A stretch of 64,000 nucleotides of DNA, taken from positions 421,001 to 485,000 of the forward strand of contig JARHVA010004250.1 of assembly GCA_037957365.1 (NCBI GenBank). The letters are read 5' to 3'. The position numbers and the translations under genes are program-made. This document shows, one piece after another, positions 37,861 through 48,580 of this stretch (its first letter is position 1; every line of letters starts with the position of its first letter). The notes beneath the pieces were generated by a model. That model had not been told where the DNA came from, did not search any database, and was given only the letters and a program-made list of their open reading frames with translations. The stretch comes from Torreya grandis (Eukaryota; Streptophyta; Pinopsida; Cupressales; Taxaceae).

Positions 37861-39869
37861 CCTCCTTAAAAATGAGTATATCCTACCTCAATTATTTCAA
37901 ACAAGTCATCTAAAATCTGATTAAGAACTTGTCCTTGCCTATCCATGGTATCTTGTAAAGTGAGAAAAGAATTAATTATCATTTCTTCCTCTTTGGAAAA
38001 AGGAAGACATCCTTCTTCATCAAACCAATCTAAAATATCCACATAGGAAATCACCTTTTCTTCATCTTTGATCATATCATCTTCAAGTGATAATTCCTCT
38101 ATCTTGATCTCATGAGACTCTCTCAATACTTCCACTTCTTGAGGGATGTCTTGAAAGTGTTCTCCCTTCTCAATAGCACATTCCACATCAAATATGGAGG
38201 CAAAATCTTTTGAATTTCCCTTATATTCACCAAAAGGAGTCTCTATGGTGATTTATTCCACATAAACACTCATGAGGTCTTATTTATCAGCCATGAATTG
38301 AGCATGTTCCTCTTCATTTTCTTCACTCAAGATAGGTTCTTAAACACAAAGAAAATAATCTTCATCATCAACCAAGAAAATAGATTCAACAATAGAGCTT
38401 ACCTTATCTTCATCACATAAGACCTCTTAAGGGATTTCAAATTAAACTTCAGCTATCATAATCTGATCTCTTTTATCAATGGCTACAATATCTTCAACCT
38501 CCTTCATGGTGATGCCAACACTAGGAATATTTAAATCATGTGATATATCCCAATGAGGCTACCAAGGAGGTAAGTTTTCTTCAAGAAAGAGTTCTCTTTA
38601 TTTATCAATCATATAATCCTCCTATGGTTCCCATACCATAGGTTGATCAAGGCAAAGGGTAATGCGGTAAGGAAAATATGAACTAGTTGGTTGAGGTGGC
38701 ACATATAACTCCAAACTATATTGAGAATGAAAGGTAGGAGGATCTTTAGGAAGCTCTGGATGGAGGGGAGATAGGATGTGTTTAATCATAGTATATTCTC
38801 TTTGGTCTAAAACTTCCATCACACATTGACTTAGTAGCTTCATTTTTGTCTTTAAATCCTCTATTTGCTTGGCTAAATTATCTTGGAAAAAATTCTCTTG
38901 GAGCTCATAAGATCATCATGAGGACAAGGAGTACATGAGGGCTTCCAAAGAACACAAGAATCTTCTTTAGGAAGGGTGGGAGGGGCTTAAAAATATCAAG
39001 TCCATTTTCCACTTCACACTCTTTGACAATTCTTCTATCTTATTTCTTTCCCCATGACTCTACTATTTTTATATAGCTTAGGACATTAGGATTAGATGTA
39101 TTCTCAATTTCACACTCTTGTTCAAGACTTTTTTCCTGCTTTCCCCATTATTCCACCATCTTACTCCAACTTGGGATGCTAGGATTAGAAATATCTTTTT
39201 AAGGTGGTGGGTATTCAATGTTAGATGTCAATTAGGGTTTGAAATCCTCTTCCTTTACTGCCAACATAGACTATTTTATATGCATGTTATCCAACTCAAT
39301 TTTCCTATCAAGGTTTGCTTCAAACATAAGGTTATTCTTCTCAACTCTTTCCTTTACTTGATTTGTAAAATTATGGCCTTGATAAGGTTGATTGGGTTCA
39401 TGATTGGGAACCATGTAGGACTAATATAAACTTTGTAGAAGTGGAGAAGAAAGCTAATAGGTTTGGTGAGGCTATCTTTCATGAAATTATAGCCTATCCT
39501 CTAAGGAAGAGACTAAACCACTCATATATAGCGTCTCACTTGTGAGCCTTTGCCAATTGGCTCTCTCAATAGGTGCCCAATATTTATTTTCTAACTCTAA
39601 ATATTTTCTCAAATTATTAATAACATGATTATGAGCCTCTATACTACATCCCCTTTGAGTATCAAGATCTAACATATATCTCTCATAGCCTAAGAGTGTC
39701 TTATTAAAGATGGAAATGTGTTGGCACATGGAGAAGGCTGATTTTAGGACTTTTAAAAATCATGTATGGGCTGTATATGATCATATTGAGGCTGATGAAA
39801 GTCATATTAGGACTATTAAGGGTCATCACCAACTTGTGTAAACAAGAAATCAACACCAGAGTGATCCAT
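37860..39869 (-). pseudogene. Internal ORF of element L, unknown function
   Basis: A minus-strand frame begins at ATG 39,869, about 190 bases inside the right LTR, reading MDHSGVDFLFTQVGDDP and a Gln/Asp-rich stretch. It shifts frame near 39,690 (RGCSIEAHNHVINNLRKYLE, ENKYWAPIERANWQRL) and continues with FTNQVKERVEKNNLMFE, LDRKIELDNMHIK and KMVEQWGKQEKSLEQ-like text. It returns to the first frame before 38,843, with an acidic C-terminus (38,186-37,866, 106 codons open: KIEELSLEDDMIKDEEK, WFDEEGCLPFSKEEEMI). The total is about 670 codons. There is no gag core, zinc knuckle or protease motif. I do not recognise the family. Its acidic, Gln-rich, coiled-coil-like make-up suggests a structural or regulatory protein, but that is only an inference. 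Confidence 0.6.
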
Positions 39870-40043
39870 ATATTTCTTTGAAAGACATAAAACAAATAAA
39901 ACATATTACCATCAATATTCAAAGGATAACTTTAGCTTCTTGACCAGCTAATATATCTTTGAAGTCGCCTATGACGCTTAAAAAAATGCCTCCAAATGCT
40001 AATTGTTGATAGACAACACCAAAAATATCTCAATCTCTTGGAA

Positions 40044-40061
40044 TAAGAGTCCCACCAGGCA
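40044..40061 (-). promoter_or_regulatory. Primer-binding-site candidate of L, minus orientation
   Basis: Reading leftward from the right LTR (end TTACA), the minus strand gives TGCC and then TGGTGGGACTCTTATTCC. A TGG start 4 bases after an LTR end is similar to the arrangement in element O (TTC then TGGTGAACC). Confidence 0.35.
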
Positions 40062-43000
40062 TGTAAAAAACTATTTTCACTTATATATGCACCATTTTAG
40101 GAGATAAAAATATTTCCTCTTCCAAGTGGCACAATGGAATCACCTCTAGGCTTGTGGGCAGCCTAAGGAATGAGGTGAGTCTCTAGATAGGGCTAGTTCC
40201 CTTGATGTACCTCTTTGGATTACTAACACTACTAACTTTAGGGGGGGGGGTGAAAATGGAGAGAGATAAATAAAATAAAACTAAACTAATCAATGTGATA
40301 CAAAAAATTTACTGATGACATCCAACCATATGCATATTACACTTAAAATCAAAGGACAATTAAACATACACTCTCTAATTTATGTCTTCCTACATCAATG
40401 TTACATTATGGGGTTATGGATGAATGTGAAAATATAGGAGGAATATACAAGATTAATTTAATGGAATTGATGAGGAGACTAACTCACTTACACTTTGACA
40501 TTTCCTAAAACACATCACATGCAATATAAGAAGAAGTTATAAATAGGTGAGAGAATGTGATAACTTGCTAAGGAATCTATACTCTTCACTAAGAAAATCC
40601 AACATTAAAGTAAATAGCACTATGAATAGTCATGTAAGAGGAAAAATTTAGTAACTTTATTTATCAAAATGTATACAAATGTTTATTGCTTTGCCCTACT
40701 TAGGTGGAGCCTCAAATACAATGGCCAAAATGGCTAGCTCTTATAGAGCTTGAGAGAGAGAGAGAAGAAGAGATGTCCAAGGGTGTCACAAGGACACTTG
40801 TAAAGATGAAAAAATTAGTTATAAATTCATGAGAATGGTATATGGTTCAAACCATACAAGTTCATGAAATAAAAATGTCAATCCAAGTCATCAAAGGCTT
40901 GTAAAGTGGCACAAAACTCGTCATTATGGCTCAAAAAAACTACTTGCATAATTGGACCTATTTGGACTTCACATAAATAATGAGGAGAATGTATAATGAT
41001 TTTAATGGAATGGAATAATCTCATACATTCCTATCCATGCATTTTTTTATGTTTGGTCCTCTGAAAACCTTTGAAAGTGAGCCATCATCATGTATTATCC
41101 AAAACGTAGCTCTTCTATGCACCCTACACACCTGCCCTCCAAAATTCCTTCACTTTTCCATTAAAATACATAAAATGAAGTGGGTAAAATTTTTAAATAC
41201 CCTTTATGGACTTGGAAGCATTATGGGTACCTTAAAATCCCATCCACTTAATTTTTTCACACTTCTCGCTAGCTTGTGCAATATGCCAATTTTGATTGGC
41301 CGAGTTGAAAAACCTAGTTGACACACTTAGAGGATGATTAAAAGAATTAAATTAATATGGGGAGTTATATTAAGTATTAATATTTAACCCAAAAAAAAAA
41401 ATCATCTCTTGAATCCTTTTATAACCTATACAACACAAAAAATGGTCAAAAAAGCCTACTTTGAACCCAATATGTACAATTTTGTAAATATACTTTGCAT
41501 GGGATGAACTTTTAGAGAGTAATTTTCATCATAAAATATATATTTTGGTCAAAATATTCCATTTAATTTCATCTCCAACTCCATTTCTTCAAACTGGTCC
41601 TGGTGAAGGGGTTAATAGGGTTTTAGGGCAGTTTTGTGTCTTAAGCATTGTTCATAAAAGTTCCACATCCAAATTTCAGAAAAAAAATCCAAAAAAGTGA
41701 TCTTAGGGACCCTAATAACCACCCTCAACTTCTTTTATTACCATGAATATCCTCATGGAAGATATGAGTAACCAAACTTGCCTCATTGAGCTTGTTTTTT
41801 CCAATTTGCATGAGTTTGAGTTAGTTCAAGGTATAAAATGGATTTTTATGGATTTATTTTCACTTTGAGAGTTTTAAAACCTCTTTAATAATCCAATTAA
41901 CATGTTTCCACAAATTATAAGACTTAAATCATGTTATAAGTGATGATAAACCCCCATTAGGACACTAGGTCTAGCCATGACCAATAGGACTACCTATAAG
42001 TTTGGATCAAAATGATCTTTTTATGTGGATTATCTATATCTAATAGATTTAAAATATCCATAATGACCCCATAAACATGTTCCAACTCAATATAAAATTA
42101 TTCCATACTAGAAATGAAAGTTTCTCTTCATTTGCACTTTAGGCCTTGATTTTACCCATTAGGTCTAACTACAAACCTAGGAGTATAGAGTACCCTTTTT
42201 GGTTTCCCATGTTTTATGGGTGTGATTAAACTTCAAAAACTCACTTTAATTGTCTAAACAACTTATTATTCATTTATTTATCACCCTCCAAAACTATTAG
42301 GTTCTTGCTCCTACAGAGTGTTCTACCTTTGAGATAGAACAAAGGGGTGTTACCCTATTTACTCATCAAAACCAAGTCTTGCAGGGGGTTATCCAAGTGT
42401 TTATTATGATTTGTACAAAAATTTAGTTCCTAATTTCATGATTTAACACCTCAAAACCATAAATTCCAAGACAAGTTATTTTAATGGTAGACTGTGTAGG
42501 ATTTTATGGAAGTATATTATGTTTTAGCATCTTTTTAAGACCCCTCCTCTGATTCTCTTTAGGTCAGTGACATTTTTTAGGTTCACTTTCCTCATCTTGT
42601 ATTTTCAACTTTAATAAGTATCAAACGTTGTTCACTTTTTACCTGTGACCACTATTGATTGATTTTGTTTTAAGGCCTACAGGTTCAAATTAACCCTATA
42701 AAAGACCTTGCCTATAGGCTATTTAGCTTATCCTAGAGCTCATAAACATGTCATATCCATGGAGAATATTTATAGATATTTAATACATATCTCATGCATG
42801 ATACATGCACTTTTGACTATATTTAAGCCCTCAACTACTTGATTGAGACAACATATAGTTATAGGTGTTTGATATCTTGACTGGGGTTGACCAAGGTTCT
42901 TAAAACCTTCCTTGAATACTTATCTAGGTTATTAACATATTTTTTCACTATATTTAATATTATATTTAAATTTTATGGATAATACACTATCAAATACCCT

Positions 43001-45191
43001 TGACTAAGTCACTAAACTTCTTCACAACTGTAGATGCTAATGCAAGCCTGTGTACAGACGTTAAGGTGTATATAAAGATCAATGAAATAACTCATCAGCA
43101 TGGTTGTAATATAATTATTCAAAAACTTCATTAATTAATTTTATCCTTAGGTTAAATTTCTTATCTCTTCTTATGCGCTTTATGTTCCAATTGATCCTCC
43201 ATTGCTACCTTTTACCCCTGCATGTAGGTTATTTTAGCTTAATAAAACCTATTCATGATTGTGAAAAGACTTTTCTCTAAGATTAATAACCATCTCTCAC
43301 ACGAATTCACCTTGGTCTCATCATGTATGGGCTAAACCACCTTCCAAACCCTTGATTGAGACACTAGGACTCTTCCCAGTTGTAGGTGCTTACTAAGGTC
43401 ATATGTATGGACTGAGGGAGAGTACAGAGGAAAAAAACTTGTAATCTCTCCTTGATGATCCTTTAGGATATAAATGTCATTTTGAACCATTTTGAATAAT
43501 TTAAACATGGTATCAAGGTCAATTTTTTACCTTGTGTGAACAAAGTCTCCTTTTGAGCTTGAAAATGTAGATATCACTATTTGCTTACAATGCATAAAAG
43601 TATGATTTTGAGTCCCTCAAAGACTAATCTCCATTACTCTATTATCCTTTATTATTGGTATAAGTATTTTAATATATAATTAATACATGAAACAATCCTT
43701 AATATTCATTAAAACCCTTAAGAGGCATGTTTGAAAAGGTTTGTAAAAGCCCTCAACCCTCTGTTTTCCATTTTGGGGATTGTTTCCCTAAACTCAATCT
43801 CCTTGTGTTTGAGAGTAATTATTCACTTGTTTAGTAATATATTATTTAAATTTAGGTCTTCCATGGTCCTTTTATCACATAAATACTCCAATGGAGTTTT
43901 ATGTACATGTTTAAACTTCTCTATCATGACTCATGCTCTATGTATTATCACATATAGGTGTACAATCTGAAGTATAGATAGTGATTAGCCTATGAGCAAT
44001 ATGAATTGTTTTTCGGCCTCTTGTGAGTTGTATACTTATCTCCATACTTTAAAATACATCATACTCATTCTAAAATACTTTAAATAAAATTCAACACCTC
44101 CATTTCAACATTTGAGAAACCTCCATGAAAGCCCCTGAAAACTCACTTTTCTATCACATAAATGTATGACACTCAAAAATTATATTCCCATGGAGATGAT
44201 TTTGGAGAGATAAATTTAGATGAGATTATATTTAAATAATTTTTTAAAATAATAATATTGGACCTATCACAACCCCTTGGAGTCACTTGAAAATCACAAA
44301 GTTCATGAAAATGGTCAAACTGCTCATTGCACTCAAAAGAGACCAATCTAAAATTTCAAGGTTATTAGCTGATCAAAAAAACCTAAAAATTTAAACCAAT
44401 AATGGTAAGTGTTAGATAAAGAGGCCAAAATCATTTAAAACAAACATTAATAACTGGTTTATAGGGAGTTATTAAAACTAAGAGAAAACTGATAGGGTAG
44501 ACAAATTAATAGGCATTTTTAGAAGGTTAACTTCAAATGAATGATTCATATAGCACAATTGATCATTATTAAACTTATTTATATTAAAATGGATCTCCCT
44601 AAGTGTAATACCACATTATAAAAGTGTTTTTCCTAAAACTAGCTGTGTTATTCATACCAAGTAAAAACTTGAGTGTGACTTTTTTATGCAAAGAAAGGCA
44701 AAAATGCATTAGAATGGTTTTGGATTATAAATGACATATATATATTTTAAAAAACATGGATATTGGTGTGGGGAAGTTGAATATCTACATTTACAATTTT
44801 TCCAAGTGGCACACTTCCTAAGGAGGCCATACAAGTGCCTCTTTCTCTTTTTTCTAAGAAAACTTTTTTCTAAATAACCTACAATATTTTAGTTACAAAT
44901 AGTTATCTAAGACTTCTAATGATACATGGGGCATGACATCACATTTTTATTATTGTACATTTCCCAATAAACCTATATAAAGCATTAAATGTGCTATTTT
45001 GACCCCTCAAATGACCCAAAAATGATAAATGGACATAAAAACTAATTAACAAATGCTAATATAACATTATTTAACATCAATTAACCTATAAAACACCTCA
45101 TGAAAATATATTATATGCCTTATATACCTATAGATTCAATATTTTACCAATAGGTGCCCTAATTTGACTAAAAAGTCAAATTTGGTCAACA
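40062..45191. repeat. Right LTR of element L (about 5.1 kb)
   Basis: This is the partner of 31,914-37,109. It starts TGTAAAAAACTATTTTCAC, where the left copy has TGTATTGTTGTCAC, and ends TTTGGTCAACA. On the minus strand CTCTATAAGAGC (40,748-40,737) is followed within 100 bases by two AATAAA signals, as in a U3-R junction. On the plus strand CTATATAAAGC near 44,973 is a competing TATA-like site close to the other end. Confidence 0.9.
41037..41321 (+). other. Small open frame inside the L LTR, right copy
   Basis: The 94-codon frame corresponds to 32,889-33,125 in the left LTR, with several conserved blocks (LKTFESEPSS, GSIMGTL, MPILIGRVEKP). It may be open by chance. Confidence 0.25.
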
Positions 45192-45196
45192 CGTAC

Positions 45197-46470
45197 CTTG
45201 GAGGAGGCTATTGACCAAGCTAAAAGATAAGATTTCCTAAAGCATCAATTCTATCCACCCCAACCTTCTACAGGTCCTTATTTATTACTTAATAATAAAA
45301 TCATAATATCACCAAAAATGGTGTTATTTTTTATAAACCATTTACAATGTTCAAGTTATTGTTCCTAACCCTTATTTGGAACCAAATCCTTCTTCTCAAA
45401 AATATAATGATCCTCATTTATTTTCACCCAATAACATCAATGTTCACAAACCTCCATCCTTGGTTGAATTGCTTAAGCATATACCCAAGCCTCTTCCATG
45501 AGAACTTGACACTACTCATCCTATGAAATCCTAGTATGATCCTAACAAGTTTTGTTGGTTTCACACTACTTAGGGCCATTCTCATGAGACCTATAGACAA
45601 ATTCATAATTTAGTTATGGATTTTCTTATTGGACCTAATTTTAGTCATGATTCCATTATCCATAAGTTTCAACAAGCCTATGAGATTGATTTCAAGGACT
45701 ATAAATCAAATGACAAAACTCAAGCCTTGAATCAAGAAAATGCTCATTTGGCTATCTATAAGAATCCTTTACCTAATCATCAACCTATCTAAGACAACCA
45801 ATACAATTCCACCCCTTCCACCAATAACGTAGAGATTCTTTTCAAACAAAATTTTGAATAGAATGTGAATAGCTTGGCTAATATGTGAAGGGTGGTGGCT
45901 TTCATTGATTCCCAACCTATCTACATGTCTCCTTCCCCTAAGACATGTCGTGTTATCTATGATTCTTCTCCAACTCATTTAAACGAGTTGGGTCAAGAAT
46001 ATCTTATCACTTTTGATGATCCAATTTTTTATTCTCCCTTGGATGGCACATCCCTTTCTATTTCTACCACTCTTCCATCATCTTCCAATGCTAATGATAA
46101 TCAATCTTCTACTAATACTTCTTATTCTCCTTCTCAAAATCAACATAAACTAACTAGTGCATCATCTCAACATGAGTTACCACCTTATTCTAAATCTTCT
46201 TCTCATTCTTATCAACTAAAATTCTAATGTACTTCAGCTCCTCCTTCTAAGGACCTCTTTAACCATTACTTACCTATATCTAATAACCTTATTATGGGCT
46301 ATGATGAATTGGATCCCATTGTAGAGCTCACTAATATCCCATCTCAAATAATGTTCCTTGAGCTTATGAGGACTTCCCCATGGCATAAAAATCATCTCAT
46401 ACAACTCTTATTTGAGATGAATGTCCCTCATCCTCCCTTAGTAGGATGGGGGTAGATTTATTTGGTTCTA
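45197..46470 (+). pseudogene. gag of element O, 3' part
   Basis: After element L the gag frame resumes with TLEEAIDQAKR, DFLKHQFYPPQPSTGPYLLL and, at about 45,540-45,630, YDPNKFCWFHTT, GHSHETYRQIHNLVMDFLI. The last is a form of the plant gag motif [YC]xFHxxxGHxTxxCxxLKxxIxxLI. A 111-codon uninterrupted section (45,892-46,227) reads RVIYDSSPTHLNELGQEYLITF and then a Ser/Asn/Gln-rich run. It continues as MGYDELDPIVELTNIPSQ to about 46,470. The frame differs by one base from the 5' part across the insertion, and the target-site duplication is unclear. Confidence 0.7.
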
Positions 46471-46589
46471 AAGATAGTATTTTACAAAAATATGAAGAGA
46501 TGTCTATTAATTTTGATGAAACTATAGACACTTCTCTTTCTCTATGATATACTATCGTATCTATGATTCTTGATGAGATTTTTCTTTGT

Positions 46590-46995
46590 GAAGATGATCC
46601 TCCCTCATTTATTAATCCAAATCAGTGATACCAAGCTAAGTGTCCATTTATTGATGAGAGTTTTGGAACCTATGTCACTTCTCTTTATTTCATTAAGACT
46701 CTTGGATATTTTGAAGGAAATCTTAAGTATACACATAGCACATGCCAAAGATATCATAGAAGGAAATTACCTTATATAAGTTTTATGTGGCTTCCCATTA
46801 CTGTCCCACCTATGACCATCTATATGAAGGTGATGATATTTAACTTCCCCCTTTCATCTAACATCTTTCTTAGTAGTCCATGGACTCACTACATGAGACC
46901 TATCACTTCTTTTACCTACCAATGCTTTAAATTCCCTTATAATGGAGCCATTTACATGATTCAAGGTGACACTAACCCTTGGAATTTTAAATAAT
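46590..46995 (+). pseudogene. Aspartic protease of element O
   Basis: The reading is CPFIDESFGTYVTSLYFIKTLG, then YHRRKLPYISFMWLPITVPP, FNFPLSSNIFLSSPWTHYM and YQCFKFPYNGAIYMIQGDT. It aligns with the plant Ty3/gypsy protease: active-site region (normally D-x-G-A-x-x-N), then SYNIxLGRPWxHxM and HQCxKFPxNGxIxxIxGD. The active-site triplet reads D-E-S and the GR before PW reads SS, so the enzyme is inactive. It follows gag and is succeeded by an acidic/Pro-rich tail rather than by reverse transcriptase. Confidence 0.75.
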
Positions 46996-48580
46996 TCCAA
47001 GAGCATGGTGTCTTCAAGATTCTTACTCTTGAGCCTTTTCCAAGTGTTCCATTTCATAAGTTTTAGTGTCTCAACTTTCTTGTTAACTTAACCTAAGGTT
47101 ATAGTGGGCATCCTGAGCTCATTGGTGAAATTCCTCCTAACCTTTTAGAATTTGATGATGATGACGCCAATGAGATTAACATAAAGATCAAAACTTATGA
47201 TATTTTTCCTCATCTCATATTTTACCTTCTTAATTCATTGCAACCTCATTCTTGAAAACCTCCTTGCAATGACATTCTTGTAGTCTTGACCAAGACTAGG
47301 TAGTCTATTCACCATGCTTCATCAAATGACAAGGTTATCCCAACCTATGTCATTGATCTTCATACTTTAGATTATGATGATGATTATTCCTTAGATGATC
47401 CATTATTAGGTGGTCTTTTCTAGGCTCATGATGCTAAGATTGTATGTTATCATTCTTCTTTACTTGAGTCTTTTCATGTATCTCATCATTTTCCTTCACC
47501 TATAGTTCCTATTTTTTTCATTTTCCCCTTTATTATAGGGTATATATGGTGTTGACACCTCTAGTTTCTATGGAGGCATGTAAGAATATGCTCATGGAAC
47601 ATTCTATGACTGGGCCTTACCATTTTATTAGGTAACCTAACCCTCATATTTAGTTTACCCTTGAGGTTAGTGTAACTCTCCTTAGACGCTATGTAGATCC
47701 TTCTCCTCCTTTAGTAGAGCCAACTATAGTTGAGCCTCTTCCCATGCCTACTATACTTGATCATGTTTCCACTCCTACTATTGATGAGCCTACCCTTGCT
47801 TCTAATGCTATCACTCCTTCTATGGAATTTAGTTCCATTCCTTCCTCATCATCACCTTTCCTTCATGATGGTTTGCTTCATTTACCTAAGATGGCTCCTC
47901 TATCCATCAAATGGGATGATGAGTATTATTTGAATTCTTCCACTCCTATTTTACCTCCTTTTATGAGTGATTTTACTAAAACCACTCACTAGTGTATATA
48001 TTAATTTCATGGGAAAGATGACCATTCTTTCACCCATTATCCTAACTTATGGAAATATCTTGATACATTTCATCCTTCTTCCCCATCATTAGATAAATCT
48101 ATACCTACCACGAAAGTATTTACTAAATATTTTCCCAAGTATGGTGAGGTATATCATTTATGGCATCTATGTGTCACCCATCACACTGATCATTGTCACA
48201 TCCTATAATAACATCTCAAAGATCACCTTATAACCATTCACAAACCTTCTACCACTCTTCCCATAGGTTTCTCCCATAAGAAGGCTCCTCCTTCTCTTAT
48301 GGATCTACCTCCAATGGTCCATCACCTCCTATCATCTCCTTACCACCTTTTGTTCTTCCACCTATGATTTATTCACCTGTGGACCTTCCCTCACCTATGG
48401 ATCCTTCTCCACCTATGAGTCCTTAACCTATGTATCCTTATCCACTGGTGATTCCTTCTCCTCCCATAGATCCTACTCCTACAGATTCTCCTGACTAGCC
48501 TTTGCCTAATTTTCCTTCTCAACATGATCCTTTGAGCATTCTTACTTTTTTATTTGAGGAGATTAGAGAACTATTTTCTT
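46996..48580 (+). pseudogene. Tail of the O polyprotein after protease, acidic then Pro/Ser-rich
   Basis: One frame remains followable: GHPELIGEIPPNLLEFDDDD, TYVIDLHTLDYDDDYSLDD, then Pro/Thr/Ser-rich text open at 47,744-47,992, and PNLWKYLDTFHPSSPS. At about 48,150 it reads YHLWHLCVTHHTDHCHIL and HLKDHLI. This resembles the gag CxFHxxxGH motif a second time. The final section is rich in SPP/PPM repeats. There is no FGLKNA, YxDD or HHKTT-like motif. In a complete element RT should begin here. Its absence suggests an internal deletion or a non-autonomous design. Confidence 0.5.

Larger units (their letters stand above)
31914..45191 (-). mobile_element. Element L: LARD-like non-autonomous retrotransposon nested in O gag
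   Basis: Two LTRs of about 5.2 kb flank an internal region of only 2.95 kb, so nearly 80% of this 13.3-kb element is LTR. The internal region has no gag, protease, RT or integrase, only one decayed ORF on the minus strand. The O gag breaks at 31,913 and gag-like sequence (LEEAIDQAKR) resumes after 45,196, so L inserted after O. The target-site duplication is degraded; TGTAT (31,914-31,918) against CGTAC (45,192-45,196) would fit with two C-to-T changes. Orientation leans minus because the ORF, leader and a TATA/AATAAA-bearing region follow that order, but it is not proven. Confidence 0.85.

Noticed and set aside
37866..38186. 106-codon acidic ORF as an independent small gene
   Set aside because: The same frame continues upstream through stops to 38,843 and belongs to the longer L internal ORF.
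45892..46227. 111-codon open frame, the longest in the window, as an intact gene
   Set aside because: It is an unbroken part of the O gag pseudogene. The frame continues past stops on both sides.
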